Positions 16,129 through 24,518 of a stretch of DNA of 64,000 nucleotides are shown one piece after another. The notes beneath the pieces were generated by a model that had not been told where the DNA came from, searched no databases, and worked only from the letters and a program-made list of their open reading frames with translations. The stretch covers positions 1 through 64,000 of the forward strand of contig NZ_CP020695.1 in NCBI RefSeq assembly GCF_003611275.1, written 5' to 3'. This stretch comes from Sulfitobacter sp. D7 (GTDB lineage Bacteria > Pseudomonadota > Alphaproteobacteria > Rhodobacterales > Rhodobacteraceae). Within the stretch, counting starts at the first letter, position 1. Every line of letters starts with the position of its first letter. Position numbers and translations under genes: made by a program.

Positions 16129-17372
16129 CCGAACCATTGATGCCGCCCCAAAAGAAGAACCCGCAAAAGCGCAGCACGGTGCCGACCCTGCCGCCTGCCC
16201 AACGCTCGCGCGCGACGCTTGGGCTGGCGATTGCCGCAGGGCGCGGGCAGTTCGCCCTGCAGCACTGCGCGGATTGCGGCGCGGTGCAATATCCACCGCG
16301 TGATGCCTGCGGCAAATGCCTGTCGGTGGCGCTTGAGTGGCGCGAGACTGAACCGGCGGGCGAGGTGCTGGCCGAAACGACGATCCGGGTCTCGCCCGAC
16401 CCTTACTTCCGCGAACGTCTGCCATGGCGCATTGGCACGGTCCAACTCGCCGCCGGACCGGTTGCGGTGTGCCATCTGCACGGCGATGTCGGGCGCGGCG
16501 ATCACGTCCGTCTGGCGCTCAAATTGGACCGGGCAGGGCAGGGGGTCATGGTGGCCCTGCCGCGAGAGGAAAGCGAATTTATGCAAGACGATCCAATGCT
16601 GCGCGCAATGTCGAGCGACCCGAAACACCGGCGGGTGCTGATCACCGATGCCCGCTCCCCCTTGGTCTTGCCGCTGACCCAAGCGCTTTTGAAGGCTGGT
16701 GCGGCGCAGGTCTTTCTGGGTGAGCCGGAACATTGGCGGCGGTGGGAAGGGCGCGCGGGGTTCGAGGGGATGGAGAACGTCAGCCTCATGCCGCTTGATG
16801 TGACCGACACCGCCTCGGTCTCGCGCCTTGCGGCAGAGATCGGCGGCAAGGTCGATATCCTCATCAACACGGCACAGTTCATCCGCCCCGGCGGGGTGCT
16901 GGGCAATGATACGATCTTTGCCCGCGAGGGGATGGAGACCAATGTGCTGGGCCTGATGCGACTGGCGCAGGGCTTTGGCCCGGCGATGGCGTCGCGCACG
17001 GCGGATGGTGTGAATTCGGCAGTGGCGTGGGTGAACATCCTGTCGGCGGGAGCCTTGGCGCCCGAGGCAGGGTTTGGCGGCTTCGATGCCTCGCAGGCAG
17101 CGGCGCGGTCGCTCAGCCAGACGCTGCGGGCGGAATTTGCCGGGTCCGGGCTGCGGGTGATGAATGTCTACACCGGCCCGGTAGACGATGAATGGCACCA
17201 ACCCCTGCCACCGCCCAAAGTCACCCCCCGCGCGCTGGCGCGGACGGTGGTGACTGGCCTGATTGATGGCCTCGAAGAGCTCGCCTGCGGGGATGTGGCC
17301 AAGGATGCTCTGGCCCGTTGGCTGGAGGATCCGGCATTGATGGAACGTGAGATGCGGGGGAGCGGCGCATGA
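16125..17372 (+). CDS. Zinc-ribbon/OB-fold (DUF35) protein fused to a degenerate SDR domain
   Basis: This 415-residue protein has an N-terminal zinc ribbon (CADC and CGKC at about residues 46-65) and an OB-fold typical of DUF35 partners of thiolase-fold enzymes. From about 165 to 400 it has a short-chain dehydrogenase fold. That domain looks catalytically dead. The Gly-rich NAD loop is lost at T174 (TDARSPLV). The conserved Ser307 is present, but the catalytic Tyr is Phe320 and the Lys is Gln324 (FDASQAA). It overlaps both neighbours by ATGA. I infer that the DUF35 half completes the retro-aldolase with the preceding protein and that the pseudo-SDR half has a structural or substrate-passing role. 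Confidence 0.87.
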   Translation: MTEPLMPPQKKNPQKRSTVPTLPPAQRSRATLGLAIAAGRGQFALQHCADCGAVQYPPRDACGKCLSVALEWRETEPAGEVLAETTIRVSPDPYFRERLPWRIGTVQLAAGPVAVCHLHGDVGRGDHVRLALKLDRAGQGVMVALPREESEFMQDDPMLRAMSSDPKHRRVLITDARSPLVLPLTQALLKAGAAQVFLGEPEHWRRWEGRAGFEGMENVSLMPLDVTDTASVSRLAAEIGGKVDILINTAQFIRPGGVLGNDTIFAREGMETNVLGLMRLAQGFGPAMASRTADGVNSAVAWVNILSAGALAPEAGFGGFDASQAAARSLSQTLRAEFAGSGLRVMNVYTGPVDDEWHQPLPPPKVTPRALARTVVTGLIDGLEELACGDVAKDALARWLEDPALMEREMRGSGA

Positions 17373-18151
17373 GCGATGCAATCACAGCACTGGCCGATGC
17401 GCTGGCAAGCGGCGCGGCCCGGGTCGTCGATCTGACGCACCGGCTTGATCCCGATTTCCCCGTCATCGTGCTGCCGCCCGAGTTCGGCCAATGCGCGCGG
17501 TTCCGGATGGAGGAGGTCTCGGCCTATGATCATCGCGGCCCGGCGTGGAAGTGGCATAACCTCACCCTCAATGAGCACACTGGCACCCATTTCGACGCGC
17601 CGATTCACTGGGTCTCGGGCAAAGACGTGACAAACGGCGCGGTGGATGAAATCCCGGCAGAGGCCTTCATCGGCCCGGTCGTTGTGATCGACTGCTCCGA
17701 GGGGGCAGGGCAGGACGATGACTTTGAACTGACCCCCGAAATCATCCACGATTGGGAAGCCAAACACGGCGCGATCCCGGCAGACGTTTGGGTGTTGATG
17801 CGCACCGATTGGTCAAAGCGCAGCGGCGCGGATTACCTCAACATGCACGAGGACGGCGCCCATTCGCCCGGTCCCACACCCGCCGCGATTGCCCTTCTGT
17901 TGGAGCGCGGCATTCGTGGCTTTGGCACCGAAACCGTCGGCACCGACGCGGGGCAGGGGATGCACTACGATCCGCCCTTTCCGGCGCATTACCTGCTGCA
18001 TGGAGCGGGCAAATACGGGCTGCAATGTCTGTGCAACCTCGACCAACTGCCGCCCACCGGGGCCATGCTGATCGCACCGCCGCTCAAGATTAAAGGCGGG
18101 ACCGGCAGCCCCTTGCGGGTGCTGGCGCTGATACCGGGAGCGAGACCATGA
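17369..18151 (+). CDS. Cyclase-family metal hydrolase, isatin-hydrolase/kynurenine-formamidase type
   Basis: This 260-residue protein of the cyclase (Pfam PF04199-type) family comprises Mn- or Zn-dependent amide hydrolases. The metal motif HTGTHFDAPIHW lies at residues 70-81, and a second signature, SPGPTPAAI, is near 167. Trp and Phe around residues 60-81 could stack on a flat aromatic substrate. Within this family, isatin hydrolases carry the same HxGTHxDxPxHW arrangement, and kynurenine formamidases are relatives. Placed after a CoA ligase and a putative aldolase, it could hydrolyse isatin to isatinate. It overlaps both neighbours by four bases. A paralogue of very similar layout is encoded at 36552-37343. 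Confidence 0.88.
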   Translation: MSDAITALADALASGAARVVDLTHRLDPDFPVIVLPPEFGQCARFRMEEVSAYDHRGPAWKWHNLTLNEHTGTHFDAPIHWVSGKDVTNGAVDEIPAEAFIGPVVVIDCSEGAGQDDDFELTPEIIHDWEAKHGAIPADVWVLMRTDWSKRSGADYLNMHEDGAHSPGPTPAAIALLLERGIRGFGTETVGTDAGQGMHYDPPFPAHYLLHGAGKYGLQCLCNLDQLPPTGAMLIAPPLKIKGGTGSPLRVLALIPGARP

Positions 18152-18873
18152 GCAATTACACCGCCGTCATCACCGGGGGCAGCAAGGGCATCGGCGCCGA
18201 TCTGGCGCAGCGGCTGCTGGAGCGCGGCTATCGGGTGATCTCAATCGCGCGGGGCAAGCCGGAATGGGAGGCGGAAGGATGTGAGCATATCGAAGCCGAC
18301 CTTCTCGATCCCGCCTCCGTCGCTGCCGTCGCCGCTGATATCGCGGCGCGCTATGACGTGACCCATCTGGTGCATAACGCCGGGTTGATCTGGCCCAATC
18401 TGATTGAAGAGGCCAAGCCCGAAGACATCTCCGGACTGGCGCAACTGCACCTCGGCTCGGCCCTGACGCTTCTACAAGCCTTCCTGCCCAACATGAAAAA
18501 ACGCGGCTTTGGCCGGGTGATGTTCAACGCCTCGCGCGCGGCCTTGGGCGCCCCGACGCGCACCGCTTATTCGGCGTCGAAAGCGGGGATGATCGGCATG
18601 GCGCGCACATGGGCGCTGGAGCTTGCACCGCATGGGATCACCGTCAACGTCGTGGCCCCCGGCCCAGTGCAGACCGACAATTTCTGGGGCATCATCCCGA
18701 AAGAAAGCGAACGCGAAGCAGAGCTTGCCAAACGCATCCCGGTGGGCCGGTTGGGGCAAGTCGAGGACGTGACCAACGCATTTCTCTTCTTCTGCGATCC
18801 AGCCAATAGTTTCGTCACCGGCCAGACGCTTTTCGTCTGTGGCGGGTCGAGCATCGGGACGCTGACGCTCTGA
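18148..18873 (+). CDS. Short-chain dehydrogenase/reductase (intact)
   Basis: This 241-residue classical SDR has the coenzyme loop TGGSKGIG near residue 10, the HNAG motif near 75, Ser near 130 and the catalytic YSASK near 144. The PGPVQTDNF loop near 175 is also typical. Unlike the preceding fused SDR domain it has all catalytic residues. It is the last gene of the coupled Rieske operon and overlaps the cyclase gene by four bases. It ends only nine bases from the convergent dehydrogenase gene. It may oxidise or reduce a hydroxy/oxo intermediate of the pathway; which step is unknown. Confidence 0.92.
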   Translation: MSNYTAVITGGSKGIGADLAQRLLERGYRVISIARGKPEWEAEGCEHIEADLLDPASVAAVAADIAARYDVTHLVHNAGLIWPNLIEEAKPEDISGLAQLHLGSALTLLQAFLPNMKKRGFGRVMFNASRAALGAPTRTAYSASKAGMIGMARTWALELAPHGITVNVVAPGPVQTDNFWGIIPKESEREAELAKRIPVGRLGQVEDVTNAFLFFCDPANSFVTGQTLFVCGGSSIGTLTL

Positions 18874-18882
18874 CCCTAGGGC

Positions 18883-19755
18883 TTAACCCTTGCGGAAATG
18901 CTGCACCAACTCTGGCACATAGGCATCGCCCGCGCCCTTTTCGACGACCTTAGACAAGGCGCTGTAAACCCCGTCGGCAATCTCAACCTGCGCACCTGCT
19001 TGCGCGGACATCTGGCGGTAATAGTCGAAATCCTTCAGCGCATTGCTGATCGCAAAGGGCAGCGCCTCGCGGTCGCCGCTGACGATGAAGGGAGCCAGCC
19101 GATCAAGCGCGACACTGGCGCCGCCGCCACCCGCCAAGACATCGACAAAGCTCTGCGGATCAATGCCCGCATCAGCTGATTGCGCGGCGGCTTCGGCGAG
19201 CAGCGACATAAAGCCAACAGAGACGTAGTTGTGCAGCAATTTCAAACGGTGGCCTGCGCTGACCTCGCCCACATGTTTGACCTCGTCGGTGAAGGAGGCG
19301 AGGACGGGAGAGACCTTTTCAACAACCGCCGCGTCCCCCCCGACCAGCAGGTTCAACTTCCCCTCATGGGCGAATTGCGCGGTGCGGGTCATTGGCGCGT
19401 CAACGAATTCGCCCCCCGCCGCTTTGACCGCCTCGGCCATCTTTACCGTCGAGGCGGGCAGAGAGGTAGAGCAATCGACCACAACCGCACCGGGCTTCAG
19501 TCCGGCAATCACGCCGCCCGCCCCGGTCAGAATTCCTTCGACCTGCGGGGAGCCGGTCACGCAGAGAATAATCACATCCGACGCGGCGGCCAGATCGCTA
19601 AGACTGTCAAAGGCCGTGGCCCCCAGCCCGTCCAGCTCATCGGTCGGCTGGTTGCCGGGGTGGCCAAAATAGCCAAGCGCAAAACCTCCGCGCCGCATCA
19701 CGTTGCGCGCAATACCGTGGCCCATCAGGCCGACACCGATCATACCGATTTTCAT
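18883..19755 (-). CDS. NAD-binding beta-hydroxyacid dehydrogenase (3-hydroxyisobutyrate dehydrogenase family)
   Basis: This 290-residue enzyme begins with the dinucleotide-binding motif GMIGVGLMGHGIARN. It continues with the family signatures VDCSTSLPAS and FVDAPMTRT near residues 95-125 and the catalytic Lys region HRLKLLHNY near 170. These proteins reduce or oxidise beta-hydroxyacids such as 3-hydroxyisobutyrate, tartronate semialdehyde or glyoxylate. The frame is open far upstream because of high GC, but the ATG at 19755 fits the family start. It converges on the SDR and is divergent from the aldehyde dehydrogenase, with a 180-base space between. A link to the Rieske pathway is possible but not proven. 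Confidence 0.9.
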   Translation of the reverse strand: MKIGMIGVGLMGHGIARNVMRRGGFALGYFGHPGNQPTDELDGLGATAFDSLSDLAAASDVIILCVTGSPQVEGILTGAGGVIAGLKPGAVVVDCSTSLPASTVKMAEAVKAAGGEFVDAPMTRTAQFAHEGKLNLLVGGDAAVVEKVSPVLASFTDEVKHVGEVSAGHRLKLLHNYVSVGFMSLLAEAAAQSADAGIDPQSFVDVLAGGGGASVALDRLAPFIVSGDREALPFAISNALKDFDYYRQMSAQAGAQVEIADGVYSALSKVVEKGAGDAYVPELVQHFRKG

Positions 19756-19935
19756 GGGCTTTCCCTCGCTTGCCACCGCCGCTCCTGCGCGCGGTTCCCT
19801 TGGGTAAAGGTCTACCCCGCCGCCCGCCACGGCGCAACGCGGGCGGGGCGGATTTTCTCGGCCAAACAGGGCTTTGTATATTTGAAACCGACACAGCGCT
19901 TGATAGGAATGGCGCATTGATTGCATGAGGCTGAT

Positions 19936-21432
19936 ATGACTTTGACCATCGACCCCCACCAGATTGCCCAAGACCTCTATCACGGGCAGTTCTGTCCGAT
20001 GTTCATCGACGGCAAGGATGTGCCCGCGCTTTCCGGTGAGGTGCTGAATGTGGTCGATCCCGCTTCGGGCCGGGCGCTGGCGACGGTGCCGCGTGGCGGG
20101 GCCGAAGATGTCGATGCCGCCGTCGCCGCCGCGCGCCGGGCCTTTGAGGGGGAGTGGTCGAAATTCACGCCCTATGACCGGCAAGAGGTGCTTTTGCGCA
20201 TTGCCGATGTGATGGAGCGCGATTGGGAAAAGCTCTGTGTGTCGGACACAGCCGACATGGGTCTGCCGCTGGCGCGGACCATGGGCAACAAACGCCGGGT
20301 GATCGGGATGCTGCGGTTCTATGCGGGGCAGGCGGTCGCGTTGCACGGCGATGTGATCGAGAACTCGGTCTCGCAATCGATGTTCTCTTTTACAACGCGC
20401 GAGCCGGTCGGCGTGGTGGGGGCGATTATCCCTTGGAACGCCCCGACCGCTGCCTCGATCTGGAAAATCGCGCCTGCCTTGGCGACGGGCTGCACCGTGG
20501 TATTGAAGCCCTCCGAAGACGCGCCGCTGACGCCCTTGATGATCGCGAAGTTGATGCAAGAGGCAGGCGTGCCCGATGGGGTGGTCAACGTGGTGACCGG
20601 CACGGGCCGCGAAGCAGGCGCGCGTTTGGCCGAACATGAGGACGTGAACAAAGTGGTCTTCACCGGCTCGACCGCCACGGGCAAGACCATCGCCCGCGCT
20701 GGCGTTGAGAACCTCAAGCGGATCACGTTGGAGTTGGGCGGGAAATCTCCGCTGATCATCTGCAAGGATGCTGACATCGACAAGGCGGTGCCTGTCGCGG
20801 CGATGGCGGTCTACGCGCATTCGGGGCAAATCTGCATCGCAGGCTCGCGGCTGTTCGTGGCGCGCGAAATTCAGGATGAGTTCATCGAGAAACTGGCCGC
20901 TTTCGCGCGGGGGCTGAAGATCGGGCATGGCTTGGATGAGGGCACGGACCTCGGCCCGCTGATCAACCGTGTGCAGGCCGAAAAGGTCGAGGGCTATATC
21001 GCTGCGGGCAAAGCCGAAGGCGCGCGGCTGGTCACCGGCGGGGCGCGGCCCGAGGGCGCGGACTATGAAGGCGGCAACTTTCTTGAGCCGGTGATCTTTG
21101 CCGATGTGACCGACGACATGACCATCGCGCGGGAAGAGATTTTCGGGCCCGTGATCTCTGTCCTGCCCTTCGACACGATGGAAGAGGTGATCGCGCGCGC
21201 CAATGCCACGCCCTATGGGCTGGCGGCGGGCATCTTTACCCGTGATCTAAGCACGGCGCACCGCACGGTGAAACGGCTGAAAGCGGGCTCGGTTTGGGTA
21301 AACATGTACCACGCAATCGACCCGGCGGTGCCGTTCGGCGGGCTCAAGATGTCGGGCTATGGCAAGGAAGGCGGCGTGGAGCACCTGCAGGCGTATTTGG
21401 ATACCAAGGCGGTTTGGATTCAGACCGAGTAG
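19936..21432 (+). CDS. NAD(P)-dependent aldehyde dehydrogenase
   Basis: This 498-residue aldehyde dehydrogenase oxidises an aldehyde to an acid. Motifs are IIPWNAPTAASIWKIAPAL near 145, the cofactor loop FTGSTATGK near 230, the general base Glu in LELGGKSP near 250, and the nucleophilic Cys in HSGQICIAGSR near 285. A late EEIFGPVISV element is also present. The ATG at 19936 has a GAGG ribosome site five bases before it and is preferred to the TTG at 19921. It could oxidise an aldehyde such as indole-3-acetaldehyde if the region handles tryptophan-derived compounds, but this is only a suggestion from context. Confidence 0.92.
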   Translation: MTLTIDPHQIAQDLYHGQFCPMFIDGKDVPALSGEVLNVVDPASGRALATVPRGGAEDVDAAVAAARRAFEGEWSKFTPYDRQEVLLRIADVMERDWEKLCVSDTADMGLPLARTMGNKRRVIGMLRFYAGQAVALHGDVIENSVSQSMFSFTTREPVGVVGAIIPWNAPTAASIWKIAPALATGCTVVLKPSEDAPLTPLMIAKLMQEAGVPDGVVNVVTGTGREAGARLAEHEDVNKVVFTGSTATGKTIARAGVENLKRITLELGGKSPLIICKDADIDKAVPVAAMAVYAHSGQICIAGSRLFVAREIQDEFIEKLAAFARGLKIGHGLDEGTDLGPLINRVQAEKVEGYIAAGKAEGARLVTGGARPEGADYEGGNFLEPVIFADVTDDMTIAREEIFGPVISVLPFDTMEEVIARANATPYGLAAGIFTRDLSTAHRTVKRLKAGSVWVNMYHAIDPAVPFGGLKMSGYGKEGGVEHLQAYLDTKAVWIQTE

Positions 21433-21451
21433 GGAAACGCGACCGGCAACG

Positions 21452-21474
21452 CCGCCCGGTCTGATGCCGGGCGG
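21452..21474. terminator. Bidirectional hairpin between convergent genes
   Basis: CCGCCCGG (21452-21459) and CCGGGCGG (21467-21474) pair perfectly around a seven-base loop. The hairpin lies between the end of the aldehyde dehydrogenase and the end of the TRAP operon. No long T tract follows in the rightward direction; leftward the flanking bases are GC-rich. Confidence 0.6.
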
Positions 21475-21481
21475 TAAACTG

Positions 21482-22765
21482 TTAAAAACCGCTGACCTTC
21501 GGCAGCCATGTCGAAATCGCCGGCACAAAGGTCAGCAGCATCAACACGACAAAATTCGCCAGAAAGAACGGCGGCATCTCACGGATCAGCGCCGCAGGGC
21601 GCAGGTTCACCGCCGAAGACACCACGAAAATCAGGCTCCCCACCGGCGGCGTCGTCAGGCCGAGCGTCAGGTTCACGATCACCACAATCGCAAAATGGTC
21701 CGGCGCGATGCCAAGCGCATGGCTGATCGGCGCCAAGATCGGCACCAAGATCATCACGCCCGGCAGCGGGTCCATAAACAGGCCAAAGAGCAGCAGCAAC
21801 ACGTTGACCGCCAAGAGAAACAGGATCGGCGACAACTCCCATGAAATGATCGTCTCGGCCAGAAACTGCGGCACGCCTTCGATCACCAGAACCCATGCAA
21901 AGGCCCGCGCCGCGCCAAGGATCAACAAAACGGCGGACGAAATCAGCGCGGCGCGCAGGATCAGCCCCGGCAGGTCACGCAAGCGCAGCGCGCGGTAGAC
22001 GAAAAAACCGCAGAAGAGGGCATAGAACACCGCGATGACCGAGGCTTCTGTGGGCGTGAAAATACCGCCCCGGATGCCGCCGACAATCAACACGATTAGC
22101 CCAAGTGCTGGCAGCGCCATAAAGGTATTGCGCCACATCTGCGCCCGCTCGGGGCGCGCATCTGCGCTGCGATAGTCGCGTTTCCAACTGACCCACCCGT
22201 TGGCGGCAAGACTGCCACAGGCCAGCAAAAGCCCCGGAATGACACCGGCCATAAACAGCGACCCGACCGAGACTTCCTGATCCTGCAGCGCATAGATGAT
22301 CATCACGATCGACGGTGGAATGATCGGCCCTACCACCGCCGAGGAAATCGTCAGCGCCCCGGCGTAGGAGCGGTCATAGCCGCCTTTTTCCATCATGCGG
22401 ATCATCATCGCCCCCGGCCCCGCCGCATCGGCCAAGGCCGAGCCGGAAATGCCCGCGAACATGGTGGAGGAGATCACATTGGCATAGCCCAAGCCGCCCC
22501 GCAGGTGGCCCACGAATTGTGCCGCAAAGCGCAAAAGTGTGTGCGTGATCGCGCCGCCGGTCATGATCTCGGCGGCGAGGATGAAGAAGGGCACAGCCAA
22601 AAGCGGGAAGCTGTCGAGGCCGGAAAACATCTCTTTGACAACGACGATCTGCGGATAGGAACTGCCCAAGCCAATTGCCGCAAAAACCGAAATGGCCATG
22701 GCAAAGGCAACGGGCAGGCCCAGCACCATCAGCACGAAAAGCGAGATAAAGAGGATCTCAGCCAT
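21482..22765 (-). CDS. TRAP transporter large permease (DctM family), second system
   Basis: This is a 427-residue multi-helix DctM protein. Signatures include GISGSALADAAGPGAMMI near residue 100, GPIIPPSIVMIIYAL near 150 and a C-terminal LTTPPVGS element. I chose the ATG at 22765 (MAEILFI), which overlaps the small permease stop by eight bases; an upstream in-frame start would add a non-conserved extension. It is the last gene of the leftward unit that begins with the dipeptide-type ABC transporter. Together with the next two genes it forms a full TRAP importer of unknown ligand. Confidence 0.92.
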   Translation of the reverse strand: MAEILFISLFVLMVLGLPVAFAMAISVFAAIGLGSSYPQIVVVKEMFSGLDSFPLLAVPFFILAAEIMTGGAITHTLLRFAAQFVGHLRGGLGYANVISSTMFAGISGSALADAAGPGAMMIRMMEKGGYDRSYAGALTISSAVVGPIIPPSIVMIIYALQDQEVSVGSLFMAGVIPGLLLACGSLAANGWVSWKRDYRSADARPERAQMWRNTFMALPALGLIVLIVGGIRGGIFTPTEASVIAVFYALFCGFFVYRALRLRDLPGLILRAALISSAVLLILGAARAFAWVLVIEGVPQFLAETIISWELSPILFLLAVNVLLLLFGLFMDPLPGVMILVPILAPISHALGIAPDHFAIVVIVNLTLGLTTPPVGSLIFVVSSAVNLRPAALIREMPPFFLANFVVLMLLTFVPAISTWLPKVSGF

Positions 22766-23276
22766 TGGCGGCTCCCGGCATGTTTTCGGTTTGGCCATCG
22801 GACTGATGGTAGTGGCCCGCCATTATGAAAGGCCGCGCGATCAGCAGCAAATGCACGATCAACAGCGTGAACCCAACGGGCATGGCAGCATAAACATAGC
22901 GGAACGACAGGCGCATTGCGGGGGTCATCTGGTACTGCGCGCGCTGCATATAATCCCAGCCGACTTTAACCATAAAGGCGAAAAAGAACAGCAGCACCGC
23001 CACGATGACCGCGCGCAAAATGCGTTGCATCCGGGTGCTCATCACGTCATGCAGATTGGTAATCGCGACATGGCCGCCTTGGCGCAGGGCCAATCCAGCC
23101 CCCAGAAAGGCCATCCAGATCATCAGGTAACGGGCGGATTCATCGGACCATGACAGCGAATGGTTGGTGCTGAACCGCAAAGCGACATTGGCCCCCACGA
23201 CCAAGACCATCCCCGTCAGGCAGGCGATCACCACCGCGGCGTTCACCCTGACGAATAGCTGTTCCAATCTGCGCAT
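22758..23276 (-). CDS. TRAP transporter small permease (DctQ family), second system
   Basis: This 172-residue protein has four membrane helices and the DctQ signature NVALRFSTNHSLSWSDESARYLMIW at about residues 30-55, followed by GAGLALRQGGHV. The gene lies 67 bases from the binding-protein gene and overlaps the large permease gene by eight bases. The two TRAP systems in this window are only distantly alike in their small subunits, so they probably carry different ligands. Confidence 0.92.
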   Translation of the reverse strand: MRRLEQLFVRVNAAVVIACLTGMVLVVGANVALRFSTNHSLSWSDESARYLMIWMAFLGAGLALRQGGHVAITNLHDVMSTRMQRILRAVIVAVLLFFFAFMVKVGWDYMQRAQYQMTPAMRLSFRYVYAAMPVGFTLLIVHLLLIARPFIMAGHYHQSDGQTENMPGAANG

Positions 23277-23343
23277 GGTTTCCCCTCCCGTGCAAAACGG
23301 CCGGAAGCGCTGCTCCCGGCCGTCTGATTTTACATCGCGGCGC

Positions 23344-24327
23344 TTACTCGGTCGCGGCGATCTGGTCGATCAACTCTTTGCCGTAGGTCTCATAGTAGCC
23401 TTCATAGGCGCTCTCAATCGAGGCGCGGAAAGTGGCTTTTTGCTCTTCGGTCAGCTCGTTGACTTCCATGCCGCGCTCTTTCAGCGTTTCGACGCCGCTT
23501 TGCTCGACATCATCGACGAAGCCGCGCATGGCAGCCACAGCCTCGGTCGCGCCCTTCTCAAAAGCGGCCTTGTCTTCGTCAGACAGACCTTCCCAGAAGG
23601 GTTTGGAGACCAGCAGCATGGCGGGCGAATAGACGTGGCCCGACAGCGTCAGATACTTCTGCACTTCGTCAAGCTTCACCGACACGATCACCGACAGCGG
23701 GTTTTCCTGCCCGTCGATGGTGCCTTGCTGCAGCGAGCTGATGACCTCGGGCCATGCCATCGGGGTGGGGGCAGCACCGGCGGCGTTGAAGGCATCAAGG
23801 TGCACCGGGTTTTCCATGGTGCGCAGTTTCATGCCCGCAATGTCTTCTGGGGTCTCGATCGCGTTGCGGTTGTTGGTGATGTGGCGGAAACCCTGCTCAC
23901 CCCAAGCCAAGGCCACCATGCCCGCGCCGTCAAACTCGGCCAGAATGTCTTGGCCGATGGGGCCGTCGAGCACGCGGCGGGCGTGATCAAGGCTGCGGAA
24001 CAGGAAGGGAATGTCGGTCACACCGGTGGCGGGGACGAAGTTGCTCAGCGTGCCGGTGGAGACGATGGTCGCCTCTACGGTGCCAAGCTGCAGACCCTCG
24101 ACCACTTCACGCTCACCGCCCAAGCCGGAAGAGGGGAAATGGCGGAAGCTGAACTTGCCGTCGGTCTCGGCTTCGACGACTTCCTGCCACTTCTGCGCCG
24201 CGACGCCGTAGTGGCTGTCGGGGGCGAGGGCGTAGCCGATCTTGACTTCGGTCTGGGCGCTCAGTGCTCCTCCGGTGAGCGCGGCCAAAGTGGCGATAAT
24301 TGCCGTGGGCTTGGTGATTTTGAACAT
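23344..24327 (-). CDS. TRAP transporter periplasmic binding protein (DctP family), second system
   Basis: This 327-residue exported receptor has a signal peptide (MFKITKP, hydrophobic core, cleavage near GALSAQ, about residue 24). The mature protein begins VKIGYALAPDSHYG and contains the conserved segment GMKLRTMENPVHLDAF near 150 and WPEVISSLQQGTIDGQENP near 180. That pattern is typical of receptors for sugar acids and other hydroxy acids of the DctP/SiaP type. A GGAGGA ribosome site precedes the ATG. It follows the GntR gene after 191 bases containing a palindromic operator candidate, so it may have its own regulated promoter. Confidence 0.92.
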   Translation of the reverse strand: MFKITKPTAIIATLAALTGGALSAQTEVKIGYALAPDSHYGVAAQKWQEVVEAETDGKFSFRHFPSSGLGGEREVVEGLQLGTVEATIVSTGTLSNFVPATGVTDIPFLFRSLDHARRVLDGPIGQDILAEFDGAGMVALAWGEQGFRHITNNRNAIETPEDIAGMKLRTMENPVHLDAFNAAGAAPTPMAWPEVISSLQQGTIDGQENPLSVIVSVKLDEVQKYLTLSGHVYSPAMLLVSKPFWEGLSDEDKAAFEKGATEAVAAMRGFVDDVEQSGVETLKERGMEVNELTEEQKATFRASIESAYEGYYETYGKELIDQIAATE

Positions 24328-24411
24328 TTTGTATCCTCCAGCGATCTTATTAACAAGGTCAGGAAAACTGCTAGCGCTGGACGCTCAAAATGGCAATGGG
24401 GTGAGGGCGCT

Positions 24412-24431
24412 TTGTGGACAATGAATCCACA
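24412..24431. promoter_or_regulatory. Putative GntR operator upstream of the second TRAP operon
   Basis: Two overlapping palindromes are present: TTGT-GG-ACAA at 24412-24421, and TGTGGA (24413-24418) with TCCACA (24426-24431). The first has the TTGT/ACAA form common for FadR-subfamily GntR regulators. A wider repeat, CTCAAAA (24384-24390) with TTTTGAG (24436-24442), surrounds them. They lie between the GntR gene and the TRAP binding-protein gene. Confidence 0.55.
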
Positions 24432-24518
24432 GCGTTTTGAGGGTGGTTTCCTTCGTGATATGAGCGGACTCGATGCTACAACCCTTGACCACTTCAGCAG
24501 TGCTCAGGACTGACCCAG

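Noticed and set aside
19756..20928. Upstream extension of the beta-hydroxyacid dehydrogenase frame through the aldehyde dehydrogenase
   Set aside because: The dinucleotide-binding motif begins right at the ATG at 19755; the extension has no similarity to the family and is antisense to a real gene.
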